DNA of 64,000 bases from GCA-1730015 sp964409275 (GCA_964409275.1 CAYPCS010000006.1:77830-141829); one strand, 5' to 3'; shown: positions 15,001 to 21,465, counted from the stretch's first letter. Notes: generated from the letters alone by a model not told the origin. A program made the numbers and translations.

Positions 15001-16704
15001 GGCGCCGATAATACGGCCCTGACCCCGGAAGACACCGACTACGTCTTTCACCGACCGGACTTCCTGTTCACCGACGTTCTGGATAACAACGATTTTCAGG
15101 CGATCACCATTTCTTCGCTGCCAACAACCGGCTTGTTAACTTTAAACAGCGTAGAAGTGGAAATCGGGCAGATAGTAACGGTCGCAGAAATTGACGATGG
15201 CCAACTGGTATACACCCCACCGTTTAACGAAGAAGGCACTGGCTACAACGGCTTTGGCTTTCACGTGCATGATAATGGCGGCACGGACAACGGTGGCATA
15301 TCTATTGATCCGACCGCTAATTTCATCAGCTTCAACGTGCCTGGTATTAATGACGCACCACTACTCGTAGCCGAAGGCGCGACCGTGGATGAGGGCAGCG
15401 ACAACCTGATTTCCACAGCGGTATTATCAGGCGCCGATGCCGACGACCTGCTCCCGCAAGAATTAACCTTTACGCTGACATCCGCACCACTCAACGGCGT
15501 GCTGACATTGAACGGGCAGGTACTGACGGCGGGCGACACATTCACTCTGGCACAGGTTGCCGACGAGCAAGTGCGCTATCTCCATGATGGCTCGGAGACA
15601 GCAACAGATCGCTTTGACGTCTCACTGGCAGATGGCGGTGAAGATGGTGCGCCGCCAGCGGTCGGTCGTTTCTCACTGGTCATCAACGAGGTGATAGATG
15701 CAGCACCGGTTCTTGAAAATGACCAGCTGTCTCTTGCATTCGGGCAGGCATTCGATTCTGCCAACGGTGATTTGCTGGAGTCCGGTTTCAGTTCGCTGAG
15801 TAACGGGAGCTTGCTCGACAATACCGCCTTTGACGTATCGATTGAATTACCGCCATTGCACGGCACGGTCCTCATCAATGAAAACGGTACCTTTAGCTAC
15901 ACCCACGACGGCTCTAATTTCCTCCAGGATGCGTTTAGCTACCGGGTCACTAACGAAGACGGCATCTTTACCATTGCCACGGTCTCAATCTCGGTGGAAC
16001 CGGCTCTGGGCTCCGCGTTTAGCAGCAATCCGCCAACGGTGGCACCAGTCTCTAAAGTTGAGTCAGTAGACTCAGGCACTGACGAGGCACAGGAAGGCAC
16101 TGAAAACACCGAAAACGCCGGGCAACAGGAATTTACACCACAAACCACATTTGGTGCTCCTGCGCAACAATCCACAAGCGAGCAGGATACCTCTTCCCCG
16201 CTGGATGTTTTTAGAGCCCTCGCCCTGAGGCCGGCCACGGCTGAAGCACGCGCGTCCGGCGCTGAAAGCCTGAATACCGTCGAGCAGCACAACAACCACC
16301 GTGCAGCAACTGTTGTGCACCACGAGGTTTCCATCAGTAGCGTGGCATTCGAAGTCCTGTTCGAAGTACCCAAAGTACGGGCGCACGATATTGTCAGCAA
16401 CCCGAGTTTTCTCGAAGGGCTATCACGCCTTGAATCCGAGCTACAGGAATCGGAAAACCAGAACGGACTGCGCTATACCATTGCCAACGAGACAATACTG
16501 GGTGTCTCTATTAGCGCCACAGCGGGTGCACTTGCCTGGGCTCTGCGTGGAGGTGCACTATTTGCCAGTGTGATGGCATCCACGCCATTGTGGGCCAGCA
16601 TTGATCCGATCAAGGCGCTATCGACCAAATCATCCGAAAAGGACGAAGACAGCTCGATTGAAGACAGCGATGTGGAGAATATTTTCAGCTCCGACCAGCG
16701 TTAA
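1..16704 (+). CDS. Giant mosaic surface protein, 5'-truncated by the window edge
   Basis: The reading frame is open from base 1, so the gene starts upstream; the first in-window GTG (52) lies inside a LamG-like module and is not the start. About 5567 residues are visible. By nucleotide: LamG-like jellyroll modules near 1-660, 1510-2190, 3758-4370 and 5657-6260; C-type-lectin-like modules near 794-1236 and 2757-3216 (WIGASD, final EWD/EYN); cadherin-like modules between them; sugar-binding-like beta modules near 2280-2740, 4430-4860 and 6820-7310; 14 tandem 133-residue repeats 9064-14646; cadherin/VCBS-like modules 14630-15990; an acidic Ser/Thr-rich linker; and a C-terminal hydrophobic segment 16496-16605 followed by an acidic tail. 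I saw no cysteine and no RTX nonapeptides. The likely role is cell-surface adhesion to glycans or proteins (inference). Its repeats and C-terminus match the second giant gene at 52434-63992. Confidence 0.88.
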   Translation: MDGGLAINNDGGNDTYLVADNGAALLGGLSGYTFETRVTIEPTTQETTLLSYNTLTSDNVFLIAIQDDGKLVVIHSGDVADSTAIDYNTIRDGESHSIAVSWDNTAGDLKFYVDGVLVDTVTAFNTGNTIATDGTLVFGQEQDSLEGDFADDQTFRGTLHEIRLFSDARSDAEIRGSYASTLPHATDSLLASWSFQQRASSNVIIDSVSGNNLTIHHTDESPFTANIPELSLSVDENARTGTIAGGVSARDAERDALVAQILATDSSLVYSHLTGKFYQMASTAMDWSSASATAQSSTLNGISGDLLTISSAEENRLVQNILIDFGVTQAFLGISDVASEGEWRRGDQATDELFWRGDQTGSPAEGQYSNWFVDNPNNFSDSQHFAKIFASDGTWDDITGTSPTRFIIEYNADAVLDNAGPEGQQPLDYTIVSQTVAGAFSIDNSTGVISVADGSLLDYEAQTDHLLAVRATDVDGNSVDRTVTIAINDLVETVDGPSDVSSGIELNTDGGNDTHLTTSDGSSIVGNLSAFTIENTVSFEDAGEHYILSYTTSTQNDALRLYLAPNFLRLSIADTSINLLDADYTALLKDGEKHSLAVSWDNNNGDVLVYLDGDLVDQASGFATGVTIDADVSNALTLGLDNDAPSGIFDSSQTFRGTHYDFRIWDRVRSESEIALNHQHKFASGNLPEGLIANWQMNNINGSNEIVDEVSGRNLLIGHASGTGFLASVPVSDLHVIENAVNTTSVGFAVAIDSATHNNAIVDGRFTGAGTVPQTYTNGQVFGGWTVIDGEVKSNSISATPLGGNYVELGDNGVSGAVAQDFATSDGVQYQVIFSLSGSFQSGDSAKDLRVAANGNATDFSILQPPGWSTTDFVWDQRSFTFTADSATTRLSFESLDPADFGPTIADIRVVEIPAAVSVILNNDPALSYDAATGKFYRVVTAGTDVLSAIASANGDIINGIGGQLVTIRSDYENDFIRDLADHSASEFWIGASDNATDGQWNWIENGVEADRFWNGATGGTAPAGIYAAFSGEPGGGTGENYAAIRPSDGIWLDLSGASSNGYIVEWDANDVLSNVKYSLNDPSNNFAIDSLTGEITVTATNTLDYESAASHDVDVTVTDVVGQSHLETLTISVTNGIEPIQSVPGPQTVNEEQDLVFSAANIPPNAVTVDDTLSGSDTRLRVDISVNDGVLTLFQTSGLLIVSGSDGSNAMTIEGSKSDINAALEGMTFTPTEDFSGVATLGITTSLGADLQGHYSFEGGTATNQNGETSLNGTLSGNATTTIDPQRGEVLALDGDSDYVEIASDFSQPTDVTLAAWINLSSSDAAGADIISIGNAVAIRADTPATGTHAFMYDGSTFNIVSSNVSLADGQWHHVAFTFDDAANSQTLYIDGVAAANGNFTESIDYANTGFSNSRIGAHANDGSTVFDFNGMIDEARIYNRALSEAEIAALSADKTTTSNDSVAITVNPINDAPQFVHPELVSNGNFDTNLSDWTTTGQVTHSSGELRFGIANTAGSHTASQTVATLAGGTYELSFDYRDDQPDRNQSLQVTIDGTNNLLTTPQIITDIGGITLERYTYTFTADSNTANITFTDTSDSAGVANDTNVVDGYLDNISVTNVSGIMSETTFVEGASAIVLDPAITLFDEELSAIDDFSGTTLSLTRNGGSSSDDVFSAIAAGTLGTLTESGNVVVGSTTIGTVATNSAGTLVMSFNANATNALLNEAMQQIAYRNNSNTPPNSIQIDWTFNDANTGSQGGGGNQQVSGSTVINTTSTANPAVTAPTETPTSEDTAILFSGANVIQVGEGLPADTPLQVTLSVSNGTLLLSNLTGISIVEGADGSSNLVIEGLESDLNTALDGLEFTPDSNFNGTDTLTIKSAIAANLDGYYSFDVDARDDSAGILQNGVLQNSATITSDTERNNVLLLNGANDYVDVNSDFGTPANVTAAAWVNSNSGYSEVISIDGEFAIRIDDPNVGGFVTAFYYDGTTYRHATSTQAIAATGWHHLAASFDDTSKTLKLYIDGIEAASETYTNSIDYSVTSSNQTFIGSNAGSALFLDGKIDDARIFTRTLSAEEIATLAADQPSQTIGAELHQSFSQPNGDNTGVNALFVHDGFNSFSRDGTISSLKIAEDGNNTPLNFDLLVLRPTSGADFEVIHRVSLTDSNIVSNNSGIRTLDVGTLDVRANDVLGHWSSVNGGSIPFTNSATGGAPGWSVYPTASLTEGSTVQAENNSNSGRIYGLAVSFKPDPRYTDTTSITVNAVNDTPVFTTPVFIANHSFEADLLPGDDTDTTSVSDWTTTGSATGVWNTTPTHFPLEAPNGENIAFIDQGGLISQTTTTVFAAATDYQLTVAVGDAAGNPNPTGWEIRLYAGAQLLGSASVIETDPPNGTFADVTLALSAEQLNVFSASYGDNIRVELFDNGASENVQFDDIRLTYTSAGVATPDVTYVENSSPVAMNANMSVFDVELFELNDYAGATLTLARDGGANAEDNIRFSTGNGYGLESESTGGGFDWFITKDGDRIAEYDFESVSGQTSITFINDQGGTPTESVVNGVLQQITYQNNSDTPPISVQINWTFDDGNISAQGAGGNLQASGNTIINIEAVNDAPAGSNGNLAVSEDIERVISVADFGFSDIDGNDFSAVEISTLPASGGLFLNTSDAAILSGTERVESGDIITVTDIAAGHLVYLPEFNTKGASVATIGFAVIDDGGGSSDTDPVEKFLTIDIASVEDSPSGMIARSTSTLLSDNFNDGNATGWTIPANWGVTGGELSTGPVNAGNEFAHWNDPAAASWTDISLNLDISFGDDDFIGAMVRYQDASNYVLAQIRYSDINNPDNQSLTLLSVIGGVTNVRAVTSLQDVFESETLALTINVVGDDYSVEINGRERLAATFAGPASGTVGLNSSFMTDSTFDNVVVTDSPVTIPENTGDGTSVATVRGFDGDAGDTLSYALTNNAGGRFAIDSVTGLVTVANGSLLDFETAPSHVIEVEITDTNTNTYTESVLIALSNVNEAPVASAIETTPLIYTENDGAVAITSSVTIADVDDSNMESALVQITGNYVDGEDTLAFTSQNGISGTFNTSNGSLSLSGSASIADYEAAIRSVTYENSNDTPDTATRTIGILVSDGPALSNLLTRDITINAINDAPVASAIESSTLIYAENAGSVAITDTLAFSDIDHTGFSSATVQITGNLNSAEDILEFSTQNGISGTYDDSNGTLSLSGAASIADYETALRGVTYINNSDNPDTAIRTISFTVNDGTDSSNLQTRTVSITPENDSPQTTLIEIPALSYTENDGPVTVTALLSLSDVDNDNLTSATVSISSGLHPAEDVLAFSGIGNISGAWNATTGILELSGVDTIANYEAVLRSITYENTSADPDEVTRTISFSVSDGLASSNVSVRDIDISAVNNAPQLTTIEAAPVNYDENDGAISVTSTLAIGDPDNINLESATVSISNNHVSSEDLLTFTDQNGISGNYNSTNGILTLSGSSTLDNYEAAIRSVTYTNTSDNPNNSSRTITIAVDDGSQGSNTLSRDIDITSANDAPVQGAIESATLTYTENSGPQTITSSLAITDVDDTDQETATVQISNNHSAEDELTFTDQNGISGSYNSTTGVLVLTGTASLNDYEVALRSVEYVNNSDNPNPATRTISFTVNDGDANSNVQTRNIAISPLNDLPVLDLIETTLLQYTENDLPQIITSSITLFDVDNTTLESASIRIAGNYIATEDSLNFLDQNGISGTFNNATGELVLSGTSSIANYEAAIRSVTYSNTSDDPNPATRTISITVSDNNGSSNTQNRGIAIIPVNDAPVQQSIEVVTLAYNENAAATPITDTLTLDDIDDTSIESATVSISNNFVDSEDSLVFSNQNGIAGLFNSATGALALSGTASVADYQAALRSVAYLNTSDNPDLSERTITFVINDGDVDSNLAARLVSIVPSNDAPTQSSIETTALDYTENAIPLIITSTLVLDDVDDTLVDTASVRISNNFVNGEDVLSFTDQNGINGIYNAASGVLSLSGASTVANYQAAIRSVTYSNTSEDPDTATRTVEFTISDGTAISNTLERDINIIAINDAPVQSGIESTPLGYLENADPQIITSTLVISEVDNSQIQSATVRISSGLIPLEDKLDFVNQNGITGSYNSATGIMTLTGAASIDHYQAALRSISYENLSDDPDNSNRTIEFSVFDGDADSNSQFRMIEIGPVNDAPVLATIESATLAVTENDAAQTISSTLTLSDLDDTHLESATIDFNGSYRAGEDVLSFFDQNGISGFFNSFTGVLTLSGNATIADYETALRSVAYTNISDNPDNSIRTLAISVNDGDAASNTQNRTITIDPVNDAPQQQSIETEALIVVENAAPVIISETISLTDVDDLNLESATVAISVNLVSDEDILAAENQNGIVTSYDSATGILTLSGSASLADYQTALRSVTYENTSEHPSVATRTVVFTISDGDSEGNIQARDVNVLRTNDAPVQSSIEISPLAYVENSIPVAITSSLTVSDVDDTNIESATVQISGSYINGEDVLAFVDTASISAIWDVNTGSLTLSGTDTLAAYQDALRQVTYVNTSDNPGTIPREISFSVFDGALESNTVSRTIAITATNDAPATSFIESQPLSYIENAAPQNLTDGLVLTELDDVNLESAVIQITENYSIGEDILAFPGSGAISATWNPDTGELVLTGSDTIAAYQAAIRSVTYVNISNNPQAEDRAVSINVNDGTASSNTVMRTIIVTPVNDVPALASIEANELDYLENAGPVVVTSALTLFDIDDTHLDSATVAFSAGYVQGEDALAFSDTPTISGVWNPLTAELTLTGTDTVDAYQQALRSVTYENFSDNPVGESRQLSFVVGDGDGFSNQQSRSVVLTPVNDAPSGSDETVSLLEDSVYTVSLTDFGFSDSKDNHQFNSVFIDQLPTNGELLIDGIPVNTGQLITLAEISTGLLTFVPVENANGIAYDSIQFRVRDDGGISNGGIDTSIASNTLRFDVINVNDAPAGADNTALTPEDTDYVFHRPDFLFTDVLDNNDFQAITISSLPTTGLLTLNSVEVEIGQIVTVAEIDDGQLVYTPPFNEEGTGYNGFGFHVHDNGGTDNGGISIDPTANFISFNVPGINDAPLLVAEGATVDEGSDNLISTAVLSGADADDLLPQELTFTLTSAPLNGVLTLNGQVLTAGDTFTLAQVADEQVRYLHDGSETATDRFDVSLADGGEDGAPPAVGRFSLVINEVIDAAPVLENDQLSLAFGQAFDSANGDLLESGFSSLSNGSLLDNTAFDVSIELPPLHGTVLINENGTFSYTHDGSNFLQDAFSYRVTNEDGIFTIATVSISVEPALGSAFSSNPPTVAPVSKVESVDSGTDEAQEGTENTENAGQQEFTPQTTFGAPAQQSTSEQDTSSPLDVFRALALRPATAEARASGAESLNTVEQHNNHRAATVVHHEVSISSVAFEVLFEVPKVRAHDIVSNPSFLEGLSRLESELQESENQNGLRYTIANETILGVSISATAGALAWALRGGALFASVMASTPLWASIDPIKALSTKSSEKDEDSSIEDSDVENIFSSDQR
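9064..14646 (+). repeat. 14 tandem 133-codon repeats in the giant gene
   Basis: Fourteen protein repeats in tandem. Each opens with IE, then L-x-Y-x-E-N, DVDD, ESA, GED-x-L-x-F, NGISG, TG-x-L-x-LSG, Y-x-A-A-x-RSVTY, NTSDNP, R-T and V-x-DG, and closes on NDAP. The first I codon of each copy lies at 9064, 9463, 9862, 10261, 10660, 11056, 11455, 11854, 12253, 12652, 13051, 13450, 13849 and 14248. Every step is 399 bp except one of 396 bp, where a residue is missing. The fold is probably a cadherin-like beta sandwich (inference). Confidence 0.95.
16496..16605 (+). other. C-terminal hydrophobic anchor module of giant protein 1
   Basis: A hydrophobic stretch near the C-terminus contains AWALRGGALFASVMAS, then P-L-W-x-x-I-D-P, then a charged acidic tail. 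The same pattern (LWLVRGGTLVAS, P-A-W-x-x-I-D-P) ends the second giant protein at 63736-63846. It could be one membrane-spanning helix or an anchoring/sorting signal; the sequence alone does not decide. Confidence 0.7.
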
Positions 16705-16752
16705 CCGGTATCCGGCGAAATTACCGATGTGAGTAGCGGCAAATCACGGAAT

Positions 16753-16782
16753 CGAGGCCGCCAGTCACGAGGCCGCCAGTCG
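16753..16782 (+). repeat. 15-bp direct repeat, two copies
   Basis: CGAGGCCGCCAGTC followed by A or G occurs twice head to tail in the gap between the giant gene and mfd. No function is apparent. Confidence 0.85.
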
Positions 16783-16813
16783 CGCTGCGGGGCCTGTCGC
16801 AGGCCATCGTCTA

Positions 16814-16822
16814 TGCTATAGT
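16814..16822 (+). promoter_or_regulatory. Possible extended -10 promoter element for mfd
   Basis: TGCTATAGT fits an extended -10 box (TGn-TATAGT) about 30 bp before the mfd ATG. The -35 candidate 17 bp upstream (CTGTCG) is poor. A TTGACA at 16832 is too near the start codon to serve mfd. Confidence 0.35.
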
Positions 16823-16851
16823 CAGACGCTTTTGACAACCCCCTGTATCGA

Positions 16852-19800
16852 ATGCGCCGGCAACCAGTTCTTCAACTACCTGAACGAAAAAAATCGAAGT
16901 GGGGCCAACTTTATGGCAGCGCGGCGGCGCTCGCCATTGCCGAGCATGCCAGAGCCAGCCAACAGCTGACTCTGGTCATAACTGCATCTATGACCGAGGC
17001 TTATCATCTCGAAAATGCATTGGCGTTTTTTAGTGATGAGTCAATGCCCATCTTCAGTTTTCCGGACTGGGAGACCCTGCCCTACGATCTATTCTCGCCA
17101 CATCAGGATATCGTTTCCCGGCGGCTAAAAACTCTATATCGATTACCCGCCTTGCAACAGGGTCTGCTGGTGTTGCCGGTATCAACTCTTCTGCAACGGC
17201 TTTGTCCACCATCCTACATCGCACAGCATGCACTGATCATCAATAGCGGTGACAAACTCCCCATTGACGATTTTCGCAAAAGGCTCGATGACGCCGGTTA
17301 TCGCAACGTTAGTGAAGTTAACGAGCATGGTGAATTTGCCATACGCGGTTCCCTGCTCGATCTGTTCCCGATGGCCAGCGACAAACCGTATCGCATAGAC
17401 TACTTCGACAACGAGGTAGAAGCCATATACAGCTTTGATCCCGCTGATCAGATTGCCAGAAAAGAAGATCAAGTCGATTCCGTTGAGTTATTGCCCGCAC
17501 GGGAATTTCCGATGGACGAAGATGCTATCAAACGTTTCCGACAAAACTACAGGCATCAGTTTGATGCCAGTCGAGACAGCCCGATATATCGTGACGTGAG
17601 CAATGGAGTGGTGCCGTCGGGAATCGAATATTATATGCCTCTATTCCTTGAAAACATGGTCACTATTTTCGACTACCTTGCAAAGGATGCAACGATCATT
17701 CAGCACGGCGATTGCATCGGTGCGATGGAAGAATTTACCGCGCAGACGGCAGAGCGTTTCGAGCAGCGACGCCACGACATTGAAAGACCGGTATTACCAC
17801 CGGAACTTTTATTCGTAAGTAGCGACGAAGTCGCCGATTCAATAAAGCATCGTGAGTGCGTAAACATCAGCACCAGCGAACTGCCTCCAGGAAAAGGGCA
17901 CTTTAACTTCAACACCAGAGCGCCGGGCAAATACCCGATTACCGTCAGGCTCGAACAACCACTCGGCATCCTCAGTACTTTTCTCAACGAGTTTAGCGGT
18001 CGCGTTCTTTTTCTGGCGGAGTCCGCCGGTCGTCGCGAAGCATTCATGGAACTCCTAATCGGCAACCATATAGCGGTGGCCAGTGTAGAAAGCTTTGAAG
18101 ACTTCCTGCAGTCGGACCGGCCATACTGCATCTGTGCCGCTCCGCTGGACGAGGGACTTATGTTGCCCGATGCCGGCATGGCGCTGATATGTGAGTCTCA
18201 GTTAACCGGCAATCGCATACAGAAATCCAGACGCAACCGTCGCCAGACGCGCGACAGCGATGCGGTTATCGCAAACCTTGCCGATTTGACTATCGGTGCG
18301 CCGGTCGTTCATATCGATCACGGTGTTGGCCGTTATCAAGGATTGCAAACTCTGGATGTCGGTGGTTCAAACAACGAATACCTGACACTGATATACGCGA
18401 ACGAAGACAAGCTCTACGTGCCGGTATCATCACTGCATTTGATCAGTCGGTATACCGGCGCATCCGAAGATTCCGCACCACTGCACCGACTCGGTGGCGA
18501 GCAGTGGCAAAAGGTAAAGCGTCGTGCGGCGCAAAAAGCACATGATGTCGCCGCCGAACTGCTGGAAATACACGCTCGAAGAGCCGCAAAAATCGGCTAT
18601 GCCTACAAGGAGGACACCAACAACTATCCGGTTTTTTCAGAGACATTTCCTTTCGAGGAAACACCGGACCAGGCAAAAGCCATTGATGAAGTTGTCGCAG
18701 ACATGCGATCCGAACAACCGATGGACCGGGTGGTTTGCGGAGACGTCGGATTTGGCAAGACCGAGGTTGCAATGCGGGCTGCTTTTGTCGCCGTAGACGG
18801 TGGCAAACAAGTAGCGATTCTGGTGCCCACCACCCTGCTTGCACATCAGCATCATAAAAACTTTCTGGACCGGTTTGCAGAATGGCCAGTCCAAATAGAA
18901 TGTTTATCGCGGTTTCGCTCAACCAAAGACCAGAACAACGTGATCAAGTCGATGGCTCAGGGCGGCGTTGACATCGTTATCGGCACTCACAAGCTGTTAC
19001 AAAAAGGGGTAAAGTTTAAAAACCTCGGGCTGGTGATCATTGACGAAGAACACCGCTTTGGTGTCCGACACAAGGAACACATGAAGGCGTTACGCTCCGA
19101 AGTAGATATTCTTACACTCACCGCAACACCAATCCCGAGAACACTTAACATGGGGCTTGCCGGTCTTCGCGACTTGTCCATTATCGCCACACCGCCACCC
19201 AATCGCCACACGATAAAAACCTTTGTCGGGGAGTGGTCCGATACTCAGGTCAAGGAAGCATGTCAGCGTGAACTTGGACGAGGCGGCCAAATCTATTTTC
19301 TTCACAATGAAGTAAAGTCGATCGACAGAGTCGCGCGTGAGCTGGCCGAGATCGTGCCACAAGCCACCATTGAGGTCGCGCATGGCCAGATGCCGGAGCG
19401 TGACCTCGAATCTGTTATGCTCGACTTCTACCACCAACGATTTAACATACTTCTATGTACAACGATTATTGAAAGCGGAATCGATGTACCTACGGCAAAT
19501 ACAATAATTATTAACCGCGCGGATAAACTCGGCCTGGCACAACTGCATCAACTGCGAGGGCGAGTCGGTCGCTCCCATCACCGTGCCTATGCCTACCTCA
19601 TAGCACCACCGCGAAAATCAATGACCAAAGATGCAGAGAAAAGACTGACTGCACTGGAATCACTGGAAGACCTCGGTGTGGGTTTTACGCTCGCGACTCA
19701 CGATCTTGAAATTCGCGGCGCGGGCGAGCTACTCGGAGACGAGCAAAGCGGACAAATACAGGAAGTAGGATTTACACTCTATACTCAATTGCTGGAGCGC

Positions 19801-20304
19801 GCTGTTGAAGCTTTAAAAGCCGGCCATATCCCGGACCAGGCCGCACCGCTTGCTCAGTCAACTGAAGTTGAACTGGGTATGCCTGCAATACTGCCCTCAG
19901 ACTACGTCGATGATGTACATACACGCTTGATACTCTATAAACGTATTGCCAATGCCCGGGACATCAGGGACCTCGACGAACTAAAAGTTGAGCTGATCAA
20001 TCGCTTCGGACTACTCCCCGATAGCGCCAGCAATCTTTTTCACACGACCGCGTTCAAACTGCGTTGCCAGCAACTTGGTATTACACGGCTTGAATCGGGA
20101 AGCACCGGCGGACGTTTGGTTTTCGATGACAACCCGAACATCGATGCCGGCATACTTATCGAATTAATTCAGAAGTCACCCGGGGAATTTACGTTTGATG
20201 GTAAAAACACAGTGAGATATAGCCAGGATCTCGATGAACCTTCAACACGTATAGAGTACATTGAAACTCTTCTGGGTAAATTTCAACACCAAGAGGCTGC
20301 CTAG
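16852..20304 (+). CDS. mfd: Transcription-repair coupling factor Mfd
   Basis: Mfd is a DNA translocase that removes RNA polymerase stalled at lesions and recruits UvrA for transcription-coupled repair. The 1150-residue length matches the E. coli protein (1148). The N-terminal UvrB-like region carries DWETLPYDLFSPHQD and HGEFAIRGSLLDLFPM. The RNA polymerase-interaction domain contains APVVHIDHGVGRYQGL. Helicase motor motifs follow: Walker A GDVGFGKTE at about residue 630, DEEH at about 730, TATPIPRTL, the motif VI region QLRGRVGRS, and the RecG/Mfd motif with GAGELLGDEQSGQ. A C-terminal UvrA-binding-type domain closes the protein. It is followed after 4 bp by csiV, a conserved gammaproteobacterial pairing. 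No truncation or frameshift is visible. Confidence 0.98.
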   Translation: MRRQPVLQLPERKKSKWGQLYGSAAALAIAEHARASQQLTLVITASMTEAYHLENALAFFSDESMPIFSFPDWETLPYDLFSPHQDIVSRRLKTLYRLPALQQGLLVLPVSTLLQRLCPPSYIAQHALIINSGDKLPIDDFRKRLDDAGYRNVSEVNEHGEFAIRGSLLDLFPMASDKPYRIDYFDNEVEAIYSFDPADQIARKEDQVDSVELLPAREFPMDEDAIKRFRQNYRHQFDASRDSPIYRDVSNGVVPSGIEYYMPLFLENMVTIFDYLAKDATIIQHGDCIGAMEEFTAQTAERFEQRRHDIERPVLPPELLFVSSDEVADSIKHRECVNISTSELPPGKGHFNFNTRAPGKYPITVRLEQPLGILSTFLNEFSGRVLFLAESAGRREAFMELLIGNHIAVASVESFEDFLQSDRPYCICAAPLDEGLMLPDAGMALICESQLTGNRIQKSRRNRRQTRDSDAVIANLADLTIGAPVVHIDHGVGRYQGLQTLDVGGSNNEYLTLIYANEDKLYVPVSSLHLISRYTGASEDSAPLHRLGGEQWQKVKRRAAQKAHDVAAELLEIHARRAAKIGYAYKEDTNNYPVFSETFPFEETPDQAKAIDEVVADMRSEQPMDRVVCGDVGFGKTEVAMRAAFVAVDGGKQVAILVPTTLLAHQHHKNFLDRFAEWPVQIECLSRFRSTKDQNNVIKSMAQGGVDIVIGTHKLLQKGVKFKNLGLVIIDEEHRFGVRHKEHMKALRSEVDILTLTATPIPRTLNMGLAGLRDLSIIATPPPNRHTIKTFVGEWSDTQVKEACQRELGRGGQIYFLHNEVKSIDRVARELAEIVPQATIEVAHGQMPERDLESVMLDFYHQRFNILLCTTIIESGIDVPTANTIIINRADKLGLAQLHQLRGRVGRSHHRAYAYLIAPPRKSMTKDAEKRLTALESLEDLGVGFTLATHDLEIRGAGELLGDEQSGQIQEVGFTLYTQLLERAVEALKAGHIPDQAAPLAQSTEVELGMPAILPSDYVDDVHTRLILYKRIANARDIRDLDELKVELINRFGLLPDSASNLFHTTAFKLRCQQLGITRLESGSTGGRLVFDDNPNIDAGILIELIQKSPGEFTFDGKNTVRYSQDLDEPSTRIEYIETLLGKFQHQEAA

Positions 20305-20308
20305 TCAC

Positions 20309-20998
20309 ATGATTCCAATGCCGCGCTGCTTATCTGTCGTTCTTTCTTCTACGCTGTTTCTGTTTGCAGGTCCGTTGCTCGCCGTCAGCTACGATGTAGA
20401 AGTCATTATATTTGAGCACGCCAGAAACACCGCCGTTGGCAGCAGTGAAAATCTGCTGTTGCCGGTTGTCAGGGACGCGCAGCCCATCCCGGTTGCGCCA
20501 GCCCTGACTACCGCATCGCCAGTCGTGGCAAACACACCCTTTCAGCCACTCGACACTCTAAGGCTTAAAGAATATGCAGACAAAATTTCATCATCCGGCA
20601 ATTACCGGTTGTTGTATCACGGGGGATGGCGGCAGCCGGATCTCGATCAGGAAACCGCGCCGTATATGAAAATTGCACTTGGACCTCCAATAGATATGTT
20701 TGTCGAGCGCGGCGATCCTGACAGCCTGTTCCTGAACGGCTACACCCAACCTCCGCTGGACTCATTAGCGCCACTGGACCAGGCGCGCACGACCCGATTG
20801 TATGGCGGTATTAAAGTCTGGGTTGGCCGGTTCTTACACTTCGACACGCTGCTTTCCTATACGCCGCGTGGCGCCAGCAACTCTTTTCCGTTTAAGACAG
20901 ATCGTCGTATGCGCAGCAGGCAGCTTCACTACATTGATCACTCTCGAGTGGGCATACTCACCAAAATTTATCCGGTTGATGAAACCGCTCCCAACTAG
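20309..20998 (+). CDS. csiV: CsiV family protein
   Basis: 229 residues with an N-terminal signal peptide ending near PLLAVS, followed by YDVEVIIFEHAR, the typical opening of the CsiV family (envelope proteins proposed to bind peptidoglycan). The C-terminal half holds LYGGIKVWVGRFLHFDTLL and RRMRSRQLHYIDH, also family signatures. The ATG at 20309 is preferred because AGAGG lies 12 bp upstream and the gene then begins 4 bp after mfd; an open frame from 20261 would overlap mfd and bury the signal peptide. ATG 20318 is an alternative. Co-transcription with mfd is likely. In other gammaproteobacteria this family has been linked to cell-wall stress and SOS; that role here is inference. Confidence 0.88.
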   Translation: MIPMPRCLSVVLSSTLFLFAGPLLAVSYDVEVIIFEHARNTAVGSSENLLLPVVRDAQPIPVAPALTTASPVVANTPFQPLDTLRLKEYADKISSSGNYRLLYHGGWRQPDLDQETAPYMKIALGPPIDMFVERGDPDSLFLNGYTQPPLDSLAPLDQARTTRLYGGIKVWVGRFLHFDTLLSYTPRGASNSFPFKTDRRMRSRQLHYIDHSRVGILTKIYPVDETAPN

Positions 20999-21060
20999 TT
21001 ACATATCACCTCAAGCATACTATCCAGGCAAACTTTCCGGGCAAGGTTCAAGGTAAAAAT

Positions 21061-21465
21061 ATGATTACCAAAGGCATTAAAAAACTAATCGCCGATGCCA
21101 ACGAAGTGATAACAACAATTTCTGTCGAGGAGGCGCTGGCGCTACAGGAAAACACTGATATCACGATAGTGGATATCAGGGACATAAGAGAACTTCAACG
21201 TGAAGGAAAAATCCCGGGCTCGGTACACGCACCCAGAGGTATGCTGGAATTTTGGGTAGACCCGGACAGTCCTTACCATAAGCCGGTTTTCGCGAGCGGA
21301 AACCGAATGATATTGCACTGCGCTTCCGGCTGGCGATCGGCACTTGCTACACAAGCGCTGCAAAACATGGGCTTGACCAACGTTTGCCATATCGACGGTG
21401 GCTTCGCTGCATGGAAAAAAGCCGATGGCAAGATTGAGTCTGTAGAAAAGAAACAGGGCCAGTGA
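21061..21465 (+). CDS. Rhodanese-like sulfurtransferase
   Basis: 134-residue single-domain rhodanese. After an alpha-helical start come the conserved VDIRDIREL strand-loop, PGSVHAPRGMLEFWVDPDSPYHK, and the active-site loop HCASGWRS with the catalytic cysteine at residue 87, then GFAAWKKA. The RGMLEFWxDPxSPYHK signature places it in a widespread subgroup of small cytosolic rhodaneses. It would carry a persulfide on Cys87, but donor and acceptor are unknown. It lies 62 bp after csiV on the same strand and may be read with it. No signal peptide is visible. Confidence 0.9.
   Translation: MITKGIKKLIADANEVITTISVEEALALQENTDITIVDIRDIRELQREGKIPGSVHAPRGMLEFWVDPDSPYHKPVFASGNRMILHCASGWRSALATQALQNMGLTNVCHIDGGFAAWKKADGKIESVEKKQGQ

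Noticed and set aside
1..16704. RTX-type I secretion adhesin
   Set aside because: No GGxGxDxxx nonapeptide repeats are visible and the C-terminus is a hydrophobic anchor with an acidic tail, not a type I secretion signal following RTX repeats.
16832..16837. TTGACA as the mfd -35 box
   Set aside because: It stands 14 bp before the mfd start codon; the matching -10 would fall inside the gene.
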